Below are positions 44,773 through 55,480 of a stretch of DNA of 64,000 nt, one piece after another. The DNA comes from Closterium sp. Naga37s-1 (Eukaryota > Streptophyta > Zygnematophyceae > Desmidiales > Closteriaceae). Made by a program: the position numbers and the translations under genes. How positions within the stretch are numbered: position 1 is the first letter of the stretch; each line of letters opens with the position of its first letter. Location of the stretch: assembly GCA_947471745.1 (NCBI GenBank), contig CANJKZ010000929.1, forward strand, positions 930,001-994,000, written 5' to 3'. Under the pieces are notes generated by a model. It had not been told where the DNA came from. It did not search any database and worked only from the letters and a program-made list of their open reading frames with translations.

Positions 44773-45633
44773 ATGGCCGGAGGATCCGGAGGCCAAGCAA
44801 ATCTGACCGTTGAAGGACAAACCAACCCGGGTGTGACAAATGAGGCGACAACCACGATTGGCACTGCTGCACTCGAGCAGTTGTTCGCCCGACTGTCAAC
44901 TATGGAGAAAAAACTCCAAGAACTGCGCAAATGCGATGCGGGAACCTCTTCCCAACCAGCTCAACCTGGTCAACCGGCTGCGAAAAGTCGTGATACCGCC
45001 ACGCACACCTTCTCCCTCGACACAGACAAATCAACAGCTACAGCCCCCCGTCCAAGTGATGAAGTTATCAACTCTGCGCAAGCACACTTCCTCAGCGTTT
45101 CAAAAATCAAGACTACTGCCGCGTTTGACGGCAAAGATTTCTATACATGGAGTTTCGAGCTTGAGCTCCTCCTACAAACAGCGCAGATCTACCATTTCTT
45201 CGACGGCTCCTACGCAAAACCGGTGGAAGACACCGACGACGCCAGGGCCCAGTACTACAGTGAGTCCCTCATGGCGTACAGTGTGCTGCTACGTAATATG
45301 ACGCGTGCGGAACAACTTAGCATTCGCTTCTACAAAAAGAGCGCCACTCCAGCCTTGGAAGCCTGGAAGCACATCGTTGAGGTATATTAGCCGAAGGATT
45401 CGGACACCGCCAGCAGGCTCCTACAGCAACTCATGGAGACAAAGATGGGGCACGGGGAGAAAGCAAACTCTTATATTAACCGGTATCGGAACATCCGTGA
45501 CCAGATCACGAAACATGGGAGCGCAATCTCGGAAGAGATCTTCGTCAATATAGTCCTTCAAGGACTCGGGCTAGAGTGGAAGCCCTATAAAGTGCTACTC
45601 CAATAACGAGGAATCATCTCTAAAGCCGCGCTA
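44773..45633 (+). pseudogene. LTR-A gag, first part, broken
   Basis: ATG at 44773 begins MAGGSGGQANLTVEG. A UBN2-type gag follows: FDGKDFYTWSFELELLLQ, then ARAQYYSESLMAYSVLLRN. In-frame TAG after EVY (about 45388) and a TAA after VLLQ (about 45604). The reading frame is then cut by LTR-E and resumes at 58825. Confidence 0.88.
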
Positions 45634-45638
45634 TGCGC

Positions 45639-45768
45639 TGTGAAAAGAAGAACGAGAAATGAGTGCATTGAGCAGCATGAGGAGTACAAATAGGAAACCC
45701 TAAAGTGTTGTACCCCATATAAGCTACCCCACTACAGCCTACACAGACTATAGCATATGAGTTTGACA
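45639..45768 (-). repeat. 3' LTR of LTR-E
   Basis: 130 bp; followed by CACCCCCATAGG, the reverse of the family PPT. Confidence 0.92.
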
Positions 45769-45809
45769 CACCCCCATAGGCAAAGTGGGGGAGAACAAGA
45801 TGTCACAAG

Positions 45810-46629
45810 TGTTATAGTCACAATAGGCTTGAATGTGCCTAAAACGAAAGATAGAGAGCACAGACGGATTTCTGCACAGCGGCTTCAAACGTTGATAGCG
45901 TTCTGCTCACAGCTGCAAATGCCTTGATTCAAATTGGATCTGGAGCGTCTTCACGTCGTCTACAATTAGCAGTTTAGATTGCACGATTTGATAAAGAATT
46001 GACGACACAACGTCGGTTTGAACGAACAGTACTATGGCAGCCACTATAGTCTTAGAACACAAGATAGGAAGAGTTACGAGTTGGGAATGACTCCCAGCTC
46101 CTACAAACCCCAAGAGCCGAGGTACAGTGATGTGGAACAGTGCCACACTGTCCCCAACCACGAAGGGTCTCGAAACTACCCTTCACTAGGGCCTACACCA
46201 AGTGAAATGTTACACTACACAAAGTAATGTAACTATCTTCAATATCTTGAGGTGTACCCTTTTTGGCGAGCTTCGAAATCACTTGAGGCTTGACACCAAG
46301 GCTCGGGCTCTTCATCACAAACTCATCCTTGAGTTCTTGATGGGTCTGCTGCACACACCTGCGACACGCCGAACGTTCGACACAGGACAAAATAGAAACC
46401 GCGCACGACAAAATAGAAACCGCGCGCGAGACACAAACGACCGCGTAACACGCGTCTAGCGATAACTCGCTATTGACTCGACACACACACTCGACATCAT
46501 GACTCAACATTCACACACAATTATAAGCATGAAATATATATTATCCCATGCCCTCATACCATTCCATACACACACACATTCACGCACACGGACAACAAGC
46601 CGAGTGCAAACCGTAGGGTTGCATCAACA
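45810..46629 (-). repeat. 3' LTR of LTR-F
   Basis: 820 bp, about 99.4% identical to 51475-52294 by eye. Confidence 0.95.
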
Positions 46630-46670
46630 AACTCCCCCTCGGATTGTTGGCCTTAGGATATGTTGCTCTC

Positions 46671-49600
46671 TCAGTTCAGAGCCATCCCAGCCAGCTTGCA
46701 ACACTTCCAATGCTGCTGCTCCACCAGCCTCTTGGTCATCATGTCAGCCGGCTGCCCCGTGGTCTTCACGTAGCGCAACTCAACTTCACCCGCGGTTACC
46801 ATGCTCCTCGTCCAATGCCACTTCACCCTCATGTGCTTCGTGAGTCCATGCAACACAGGGTTCTTAGCAAGAGCAATGGCACCCTGGCTGTCACAGTACA
46901 GTGGGGTAGGTCCTTGCTGCTCCTCCCCCAATTCAGCCAACAAACGCCGCTGCCACACAATCTCCCGTACGGCACGGAAGAGTGCCATGTACTCGGACTC
47001 TACCGAGCTCAAAGCTTGGTCAACCTGCTTCTTGCTCTCCCAAGAAGTTGGGCCTCCACCAACACAGCATATGAAGCCTCCCACATTTGTCATGTCCTCT
47101 GGTTCTGATGCATATGAAGCATCCGAGTAGGCGGTGAGGAACAAACGCCCGGGTTCAACACCATCCGCGCCCTTTTGGCGCCTTTGTGCCGCCGCCGAGT
47201 ATTGCAGCCCAACGGTCGGTGTTTGGCCAAGATACTTGGCCACCCTCATTCCAGCTGCTACCTGCTCCTCATTAGGGCATTGCACAACCCTAGCCAGCTG
47301 CCCGGTAGCAAACGCGACGTCCGGTCGGGTGTTTACCGCCGCATACATGAGGCTGCCCACCAACGAGTGAAATCGGCGCCTCTCCTCTTCACCAACGCTC
47401 TCCTCCTCTGGTCCCTTCACACACTTGAACCCAGAGGGAAAGGGTGTAGCCACATGGCCTTCACTCTGCCCAAAGTTGGCAGCCAATGCCTCCAGGTACT
47501 TTCGTTGATGCACCCGCATGCACCGCTTCTCCACATCTCGTTCGATGTGGAGCCCAAGGTAGAAGCTCACGTCACCAAGGGCCTTGCACTTAAACTTGTC
47601 TTGAATCTTCAGCATCACCTCCTTCACAAGGTCAGAAGAGGGTGAGAAAATGAGGATGTCATCCACATAAACCACCATGAAACTCCTCTGCTCCCCCTCG
47701 CCAAGCATGAACAAGGAGTGATCGGCCGTTGAGGGAGTGAAGCCGATCCCCTCCAACACTTCGCGCAGCTTCATGTACCATTGCCTAGGGGCCTGCTTCA
47801 GCCCATAGAGGGCCTTCTTCAGCTTCCACACTCTGCCACTACCATCATCAAACCCCTCTGGCTGCGCCATAAAAATCTCCTCCTCAAGGATGCCGTTAAG
47901 GAATGCCGTTACGATGTCCATTTGCTTTACTACCCATCCTTTGATGGCGGCTCCCGCGAATAGGGTTCGCAGCGTCGTCGGCTTCACCACAGGGGCAAAC
48001 AGCTCCTTGAAGTCCACCTTCTCCTTCTGCTGGTACCCCTTGGCTACAAGCCTAGACTTGTAGCGCTCGATCTTGCCGTCGGCATCCGACTTGTTTTTGA
48101 AGAGCCACTTGGACGTTATCGCCGTACGCCCCTCCGGTAGCTCCACCAATTCAAACATGTCATTCTCCTCGATGCTCTTTAGCTCACTCTCCATGGCCTT
48201 CTTCCACTCCTCAGCATCACTACTCTCCAAAGCCTCCTTGAGAGTTGCTGGTTCTCCCGGCATCTCCACCGGAGAGAAGAACGCGAAGGCACACTCCTCG
48301 TAGTCACTCTCCTCGTCGTCTCCGACCATCATTGCCGCTCCGGCCAGGGCTGTCTTGCCCTGCTTTCCCGGCGCATCATAGGTCAGCCTATTAGGGGGTT
48401 GAACTCTCCTCTTCCCCCTTCCTTCCTCCTCAGCTGCAGGGACTTGAAGGCCTTGGCGTTGCTGCGGTGTGGCTCGAATCCGTGGAGCACTCGTAGTACG
48501 GGAAGGGAGTGACGGTGCACGCTCGCTCACTTGCTGCACCTCCTCCTCTTCTTCCTCTGAATCATTGGCCTCCTCTCCCCCATTCACAAGGGAGGATTGC
48601 CTTGTGGTTGTGCTGCCGCTGCTCAGCTCCAAAGGCAGCTCCACATGCTCCAAACCGGAACTCTTCACCTCCCCAAACCGCACGCCTATCTTCGCCTCAT
48701 TCTCCGCCTTCCAATCCTTGTACATGAAGTTCTCCATGAACTTGCAGTCCCTGCTCACCAAGAACTTCTTGGTGAATGGGTCCCAAAGAAGCCATCCCTT
48801 GCTGTTTTGAGCCATGCCCAAGTGCACGGCCCACACCGCCTTGGCACCAAGCTTGTTGTGCCGAAGATGCTTAGGCACGAGCGCCATGCACATGCACCCG
48901 AACACCCGAAGCATATCCACCTTTGGCTTCCTTCCTAGCCACTCCACATAGGGCACCCATTTGTCTGCTCCCACACGAGTCAAGGCTCTGTTCTTGGCCA
49001 CACACGCGCTCCGCACCGCATCAGGCCAGAAATAGTCGGGTAGCCCGGCTTCAATGAGCAACCCGCGTGCCGCCTCCGTGATTGTGCGGTTCGCTCGCTC
49101 GGCGATGCCGTTCATTGCAGGGGAGTATGGCATGGTGAGGGAGTGCCGAATACCATTCTTCTTCAGCCACAACCCAAACTCCTTGCTCAGGAACTCTCCC
49201 CCTCGATCGGTGCGGATTGACTTGACTAGACGGTCTTGTTGCCGCTCCACCATCGGAAACCAATCCGTCTTCAACGTTTCAGCCACGTCGCTCTTCTTGG
49301 CCAGCACGTACACCCAAGTCATGTGGGTGTAGACGTCGACAATGGTGAGAAAATACTCAGCTCCAGCAGCTCCAAGCTTCAGGGGGCCCACCACGTCCAT
49401 CACCACCTCATCAAGCGGTGCCTTTGCCGTTGCCTCCGAACTAGGGAACGGAAACTGGGTGAACTTGGCTTGAATGCACGTCGGGCAGCCAAGCACCTCA
49501 TCGGGCTCCCCCTTCACACGTATGCCAGCAACCATCTCATTCTTCACTAGCTGCTGCAAGATGGGCAGGGCCACATGCCCCATGCGCCGATGCAAGGTGA

Positions 49601-51440
49601 GCCAATCACACTCCCCCGTAGCCGAAGTTGGATTGGAGAATGCCGCGCTCGCAATAGCGCCCCACATACTCTCTCCGTAGTCCTCCTCCGCTGCTGCCTC
49701 TGGGTTCTCCTCACCCTTTTGCTGCTCCTTGGTTGCTGCACCACTCTCCTTAGGTTCACTAAACTTGCTGGTCCCTCCAGGTTTGCTCTTCTTGAGCTCA
49801 TTCTCCTTAGCGCGACCGTTCGCGCCATCGTCGCTACCGACCGCTCCATCCTTGGTGCTGATGCTTGCTGCCACTTGCCTCTCCTTAGGCATAGGGACCA
49901 CTGGGATCTGCCACATCTCGTTGTAGACATCCCTGTCCTCATGAAGGTCCCAAAGAATTCGATCGCCAAGCCTTGCGGTGTAGGTCTTGGCTCCCTTCGA
50001 GTTCGTGTCCATGCCGGCCTTTGCCAACCGCCGCACGGAAATCAGGTTTGCAGCAAGGCTGGGCACCCAAAGCACGTTCTTGAGGCCCACCATCTTCCCA
50101 TCAGCACCCTTGAACATGGCCTTGCCCATGCCTTTCACCTCTGCTCGCTGCCCCAAAGCCGATGTGACATGCTTCACCGGTGACGGCTCGAGTTCGGTGA
50201 GCAAGTCCGGGCGAGGTGTCATGCTATAGGTAGCGCCACTATCAATCACCCAATAGTCCAGGGGGTGTAGGGTCACCTTCCCCACAGCTGCTGGCTCCTC
50301 AAAGCCTTCATCCTTCTCTGGACCAGCCGGTACTTGCGTCGACACGAAGTAGAATAGACCCGGGTATCGATCGTCGCTCGGGTCCTTGTCGTTGTCTCCG
50401 CTCTTCATGTTTGCAGCTCCGCCACCGCGACCGCCACGGCCTCCACGGCCTCGTCCTCTCCCTCCTCCTGCTCCTCTACCCTCTTGGCCTTGAGCAGGGG
50501 TCCAGCCATCAGGGAGTTTGTAGCAGTCGCGCCACATGTGTCCGCTCTTGTGGCAATAGTGACACTCGCCGTCGAATCGGCCGCGACCGCGTCCGTAGCT
50601 CTTGTCGTCGCTGCCGTAACCGCCACTCCTGCGGCCTCCGCCGAAGTTGCTGCCACCAAACCTTCCTCCCCCTCGTCCTCTGCCTCTTCCTCGACCATAT
50701 CCACGGCCGATGCTCGCTGCCCCAGCGCCATCCGCACTCGCCAACTCACGGCGGCGGAAATCCTCTTGAAGGATAGCTCGCTTCACGTCTTCAAGCGAGA
50801 GGCGGGGCAAGTCGCGATTAAAGTTGATGATGAGCGAGGACCATGACTCTGGGAGTAAGGCCAGCAACTTGGTCTTCTTTTGGAGCTCACTGTAGTTCAA
50901 ATCAGCTCCCTCAAGCCGCGTCAACAAGTCGAAGAATTTCTGCACCCCTTCTTCAACCGCTTCGTCTTCTTCAATTCGTAGTGCCGCCATTTGCCGTTCC
51001 AACACCACCGCTACCGCCGCTGTTGCAGGAGCATGTACACCCTTGAGAGCAGCCCATGCCTTTGGTCCTTTCTCTGGTTCACGCTGGAATGGCTTGATGT
51101 GACGGATCTGACTGCTCCCCAACGCTTGCCCAAGTAAGAGATAGCCTTGTGCGCTCTTCCGCACCCACGGGCTCTTCTCCGGGTCGTTCTCGGGGCGCTT
51201 CTCCGTTCCTTCCATCACCTCCAGCAGGTCATAGTGGTCAAAGATGTTCTCCATCTTGAAGGACCATTCAGCAAAGTTGTCACCGTTGAACTTGTCAAGC
51301 CCAAACACCCTAGGCTCATCCCTAGGTGGGCCAAGACTTGGTTGCATGGGCGCCATGGCTGAATCACGGGGTTGGCCTTGAGCTTGAGCTTCTCCACTGC
51401 CACCAGCACCTCTTCCACCCCTTTCCTCAGGTCCAGACAT
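46671..51440 (-). CDS. LTR-F gag-pol polyprotein, intact, about 1589 residues
   Basis: Single open frame from ATG 51438-51440 to TGA. Domains in order: UBN2-type gag (FNGDNFAEWSFKMENIF, about residue 50), a Gly/Arg-rich RNA-binding stretch (about 245-290), zinc knuckle CHYCHKSGHMWRDC (about 293-306), second Gly/Arg run, aspartic protease DYWVIDSGATYSMT (about 395-408), integrase with H-H-C-C region (MGHVALPIL...CPTCIQAK) and core VVMDVVGPL, TDRGGEFLS, YSPAMNGIAERANRT, then RT (YKSRLVAKGYQQKEKVDF, MDIVTAFLNG, KALYGLKQAPRQW, MVVYVDDILIF) and RNase H (AYSDASYASEPED, SSVESEYMALF, YCDSQGAIALAK, ADMMTKRLV). Catalytic YVDD and DSG are present. The frame is open upstream of the ATG almost to the PBS, but without an ATG. 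Confidence 0.96.
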   Translation of the reverse strand: MSGPEERGGRGAGGSGEAQAQGQPRDSAMAPMQPSLGPPRDEPRVFGLDKFNGDNFAEWSFKMENIFDHYDLLEVMEGTEKRPENDPEKSPWVRKSAQGYLLLGQALGSSQIRHIKPFQREPEKGPKAWAALKGVHAPATAAVAVVLERQMAALRIEEDEAVEEGVQKFFDLLTRLEGADLNYSELQKKTKLLALLPESWSSLIINFNRDLPRLSLEDVKRAILQEDFRRRELASADGAGAASIGRGYGRGRGRGRGGGRFGGSNFGGGRRSGGYGSDDKSYGRGRGRFDGECHYCHKSGHMWRDCYKLPDGWTPAQGQEGRGAGGGRGRGRGGRGGRGGGAANMKSGDNDKDPSDDRYPGLFYFVSTQVPAGPEKDEGFEEPAAVGKVTLHPLDYWVIDSGATYSMTPRPDLLTELEPSPVKHVTSALGQRAEVKGMGKAMFKGADGKMVGLKNVLWVPSLAANLISVRRLAKAGMDTNSKGAKTYTARLGDRILWDLHEDRDVYNEMWQIPVVPMPKERQVAASISTKDGAVGSDDGANGRAKENELKKSKPGGTSKFSEPKESGAATKEQQKGEENPEAAAEEDYGESMWGAIASAAFSNPTSATGECDWLTLHRRMGHVALPILQQLVKNEMVAGIRVKGEPDEVLGCPTCIQAKFTQFPFPSSEATAKAPLDEVVMDVVGPLKLGAAGAEYFLTIVDVYTHMTWVYVLAKKSDVAETLKTDWFPMVERQQDRLVKSIRTDRGGEFLSKEFGLWLKKNGIRHSLTMPYSPAMNGIAERANRTITEAARGLLIEAGLPDYFWPDAVRSACVAKNRALTRVGADKWVPYVEWLGRKPKVDMLRVFGCMCMALVPKHLRHNKLGAKAVWAVHLGMAQNSKGWLLWDPFTKKFLVSRDCKFMENFMYKDWKAENEAKIGVRFGEVKSSGLEHVELPLELSSGSTTTRQSSLVNGGEEANDSEEEEEEVQQVSERAPSLPSRTTSAPRIRATPQQRQGLQVPAAEEEGRGKRRVQPPNRLTYDAPGKQGKTALAGAAMMVGDDEESDYEECAFAFFSPVEMPGEPATLKEALESSDAEEWKKAMESELKSIEENDMFELVELPEGRTAITSKWLFKNKSDADGKIERYKSRLVAKGYQQKEKVDFKELFAPVVKPTTLRTLFAGAAIKGWVVKQMDIVTAFLNGILEEEIFMAQPEGFDDGSGRVWKLKKALYGLKQAPRQWYMKLREVLEGIGFTPSTADHSLFMLGEGEQRSFMVVYVDDILIFSPSSDLVKEVMLKIQDKFKCKALGDVSFYLGLHIERDVEKRCMRVHQRKYLEALAANFGQSEGHVATPFPSGFKCVKGPEEESVGEEERRRFHSLVGSLMYAAVNTRPDVAFATGQLARVVQCPNEEQVAAGMRVAKYLGQTPTVGLQYSAAAQRRQKGADGVEPGRLFLTAYSDASYASEPEDMTNVGGFICCVGGGPTSWESKKQVDQALSSVESEYMALFRAVREIVWQRRLLAELGEEQQGPTPLYCDSQGAIALAKNPVLHGLTKHMRVKWHWTRSMVTAGEVELRYVKTTGQPADMMTKRLVEQQHWKCCKLAGMALN

Positions 51441-51474
51441 TGTCGAAACTGCTCCAAGGGGCTCTGATACCACT

Positions 51475-52294
51475 TGTTATAGTCACAATAGGCTTGAATG
51501 TGCCTAAAACGAAAGATAGAGAGCACAGACGGATTTCTGCACAGCGGCTTCAAACGTTGATAGCGTTCTGCTCACAGCTGCAAATGCCTTGATTCAAATT
51601 GGATCTGGAGCGTCTTCACGTCGTCTACAATTAGCAGTTTAGATTGCACGATTTGATAAAGAATTGACGACACAACGTCGGTTTGAACGAACAGTACTAT
51701 GGCAGCCACTATAGTCTTAGAACACAAGATAGGAAGAGTTACGAGTTGGGAATGACTCCCAGCTCCTACAAACCCCAAGAGCCGAGGTACAGTGATGTGG
51801 AACAGTGCCACACTGTCCCCAACCACGAAGGGTCTCGAAACTACCCTTCACTAGGGCCTACACCAAGTGAAATGTTACACTACACAAAGTAATGTAACTA
51901 TCTTCAATATCTTGAGGTGTACCCTTTTTGGCGAGCTTCGAAATCACTTGATGCTTGACACCAAGGCTCGGGCTCTTCATCACAAACTCATCCTTGAGTT
52001 CTTGATGGGTCTGCTGCACACACCTGCGACACGCCGAACGTTCGACACAGGACAAAATAGAAACCGCGCACGACGAAATAGAAACCTCGCGCGAGACACA
52101 AACGACCGCGTAACACGCGTCTAGCGATAACTCGCTATTGACTCGACACACACACTCGACATCATGACTCAACATTCACACACAATTAAAAGCATGAAAT
52201 ATATATTATCCCATGCCCTCATACCATTCCATACACACACACATTCACGCACACGGACAACAAGCCGAGTGCAAACCGTAGGGTTGCACCAACA
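51475..52294 (-). repeat. 5' LTR of LTR-F
   Basis: 820 bp; contains the presumed promoter of LTR-F. Confidence 0.95.
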
Positions 52295-52499
52295 ACAAGA
52301 CCAGTCAAGAGAAGCAAAGCAAGCTCAGGGTGGATCACAATGTCACCATGCATTATGAGCACAAACAAATGGCCACAAGGCCAGTTCACATGCAGAGTTA
52401 TATAGAGACGAACAAGCAATACAGTGATCACAACCTAGCAAGTGCAATTATGCAGGTATATGAATAAAGATCACAGAACAAGTAAACTCAAGAAGTAAG

Positions 52500-53975
52500 C
52501 AAGTGAGGCCCAGTGGGCACAAGACCTAGAACAGTACAGAAACGCTGATGATCACAAGGCTGAAGTGCCTTGGTGAAGATATCCGCAGTGTTGGCCTGAG
52601 TGGCCACGTAAGCAAGACAAAGCTAACCACGCGGCTGCAACTCTCAAGCAAGGAAGTAGCGAAGAGCGATGTGCTTCGTTCTGTGCTCCAGTCTGTGCTC
52701 CTGACACAAGGCAATCATGGCCTTGTTGTTGACGTACAGAACTGGAGGAGAACGAGGCGGCTCTCCCAGGTCGGTCAGCAGGTAGGTGAGCCAGTGTAAC
52801 TCCTGTGCAGCCATGGCCCCTGCGTAGATCTCAGCCTCACAGCTAGAGCTGAGAACAGAAGACGAGCGGGTAGACCGCCACGAAACAGAACCGGAGCCAA
52901 GGCTGAAAGTGTAACCCTGTGACGACCGCTGCGTAGCCAAGTCGTCAGCCCAGGAAACGCCTGCGTGACCAGTGAGGACACCTCGAGCCCGTCCTCCAAG
53001 CACGAGCCTCCAAGCACGTACTGCAAAAGTAGCGCAACACCCTCTTAGCGGCATCCATGTGCTCCTTCGGGTGTCTCCCAGGAGCAACATAGCGTGCCAG
53101 GATGCTAAGAGGGTATGCCAGGTCAGGTCGAGTGCAGGTCATCAGGTACTTGAGGCAGCCCCCAAGCTCTGGATATGGGCCACTCGGCTCTACGGACTCA
53201 TCCAAAGGCAGAGCTGAGAGCGAGTGGCGAGTAGGCAGAGGAGTGGGCTGTTGCGAGGAGTCCGTGAAGCCAAAGCGCTGAAGGACCTGCTGCACCATGT
53301 GTGACTGATTCAAAGTAATGGTGCGCTGTGCTCTGTCCCGGGTGATCTACAAGCCAAGGTAGCTGCGCAGCTCACCCAGGTCAGTGCACGTGTGTCTCTT
53401 CTGCAGCTCGGACTTCACGTGGGCGAGTCCCTCAATGTCAGAAGTAGCAAACACCAAGTCGTCAACGTACACGAGGATGTAGAACGGCGGCAGAGTAGTG
53501 TCGGTGCGTAGAAACAGTGACGGCCAGCAGTGGAAGGAGCAAACCCAAGAGCCACAAGCGTAGTCCTCAATGTGTCGTGCCACTCACGAGGTGCCTGGCG
53601 GAGACCATAGACTGGCCGCCTGAGGCTCCACTGGGTACCAGGAGGAAACGACCAAGTGAAGCCAGGTGGGCGGCGCAGCCAGATCTCCTCGTGAAAGCTG
53701 CCCTGTAGGAAGGCTGTGCTGAAGTCGAGAGAGTGAAGCTCGTAGTCACGCTGAGCGGCGACGTGCAGCAGCACCCGAAGAGTGGTCATCTTTGGGGTCG
53801 GGGAGAAGGTCTGAAAGTAGTCAACTCCCTGTCGCCGACTGAAGCCTCGAGCAACGTAACGCGCCTTGAAGACAGGCGGAGAACCTGGCGGCCGCTTCAC
53901 CCTGAAAATCCACGTGCCATCGACGATGTTCGCCCCAGGCGGGGGAACCTCATCGACGTAGGTGCCTGTGGACTT
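52500..53975 (-). pseudogene. LTR-E reverse transcriptase and RNase H, frameshifted
   Basis: RT front at 53415-53900 (KRPPGSPPVFKARYVARGF, LDFSTAFLQGSF, YGLRQAPREWHD), then a frame change; the YVDD piece is in another frame at 53347-53583 (ILVYVDDLVFATSD). RNase H pieces at 52644-53313 (SSQGYTFSLGSGSVSW, CEAEIYAGAMAAQELHW). A TAG near 53977 also interrupts. Non-functional. Confidence 0.88.
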
Positions 53976-55480
53976 CTAGGAAGCCATCTCTGCGTCCATG
54001 GCTGTCTGCCACTGAGAGGAGTAGGGACCCTCTATCGCCTCTGCGTAAGAGCGCGGGGTCGGGATTTCTGGTGCATCCGGGTCTCCCTCAGGTGCAATCA
54101 GCATGGACACGAGATGAGGTAAAGCGGCGGCGAAACACTGAAACTCCTCCTGCCTGTCGTCAAGGACGTCCGTGCCAAGAGCACACTCACCCCCGACGGA
54201 CGGAGGACAGACAGACTCAGACTCAGCAACAAGACTAGCGGCGTAGTCTAGACGACAAGCAGCAGCAAAGTCAACAAGCTCAGCAACTAGGGCAGACGCA
54301 GCAGTGGACTCAAACGAAGGGTCAGTGACAACAGTGGCCAAGAGACACGTAACAGTTGGACTAGCAGCACGAAGGGAGTCAGACTCCGGGTCCGGATCGT
54401 CAGCAAGGGAGGACGCAGGAGGAGACGGCAGAGGGACACGCAGTGGACGGACGAAGTGCCATCCGGTGCGTGTATGGGACAGGAGGAGGACGCGGACGTG
54501 GAACACGACTACCAGTGCGAACGGCGCGAACAGGCGACGCGGGACGAGACTCAGGCGACGCAGGACGAGACTCAGGTTCACGACGCTCTGTAAGACCTCC
54601 GGTCGGCCCAGAGTAAGGAGAAGGACCAGGCAGTTGGGAGGCTGGTTGTAACTGCGACGGGACAGGCGGTGGACACGCGAAGGGAGGAGTAGGACCAGTA
54701 GAAGGCGGGAGACCAAGAACCTGCTGAAGGTGTGGAACGAAGTACGGCCGCGGCCGCGCAGTGCCTCCATAACCAGCAGAGACAGTACCAGTACCCCCAG
54801 CTCCAAGGTCTGCAGCTCCAACTCCCGCAGCACCACCAGCTCCAGCACCTCCAGCAGCTCCTGCTCCAGTACCACCTCTTGAAGCAACAACACTAGCACC
54901 TCCAGCTCCAACTCCGGGAGTACCTGCGGGACCAGCGGCTCCAGCACCTCCAGCAGCACCAGCACCAGCAGTACCCCCAGCAGCTCCAGCTCCGACAGCA
55001 CCTCCAGGTCCAGCAGCTCCAGCTCCTCCAGCAGATCCAGCACCAGCAGGACCTCCAGCAGCTCCAGCTCCAGCAGCACCTCGTTGGAGTCTCCATCGGC
55101 GAGCAAACCACTCGCACAGCTGCGGTGGAGAGAGAGGCTCCTGCCGAGACGAGGCACCTGCAAGAACTCCAACAGACTCAGCACTCCCAGTCTCATCAAC
55201 CCCAGGCTCAGCACCCCCAGACACCACACGCTCAGGCTCAGCACCCCCAGGCTCCGCACGCTCAAGCTCAGCACCCCCAGGCTCCGCACGCTCAGGCTCA
55301 GCACCCCCAAGCTCCGCACCCCCAGGCTTAGCACCGCCAGTAGCACCACCCCCAGAAGCAGCACCAGAGTCAACCGCTACCTCGACAGGCTCGACAACAT
55401 CTACCTGAGACACACCTGAGGGAGTAGGACCCTGAGGGGGGAGGGGGTCTACCAAGGGAGGACCTGGTGTAAGGAAGAGC
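53976..55480 (-). pseudogene. LTR-E linker between integrase and RT
   Basis: Includes GGAEPERAEPGGAE-type repeats coded by about 15- and 30-bp units (54780-55330), then PRPYFVPHLQQVLGLPPS, DPESDSLRAASPTV and SYAEAIEGPYSSQWQTAMDA. Parallel to the LTR-C linker but expanded differently. Confidence 0.82.

Larger units (their letters stand above)
45810..52294 (-). mobile_element. LTR-F: young, complete Ty1/copia element nested in LTR-E
   Basis: LTRs 45810-46629 and 51475-52294, 820 bp each, five differences counted by eye. Exact TSD ACAAG (45805-45809; 52295-52299). PBS TGGTATCAGAGC is a perfect initiator tRNA-Met complement, next to the 5' LTR. PPT CGAGGGGGAGTT beside the 3' LTR. The empty site is visible in the sister element LTR-C near 35825 (TCACAAGACCAGTCAAG). 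All parts needed for transposition appear present. Confidence 0.96.
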
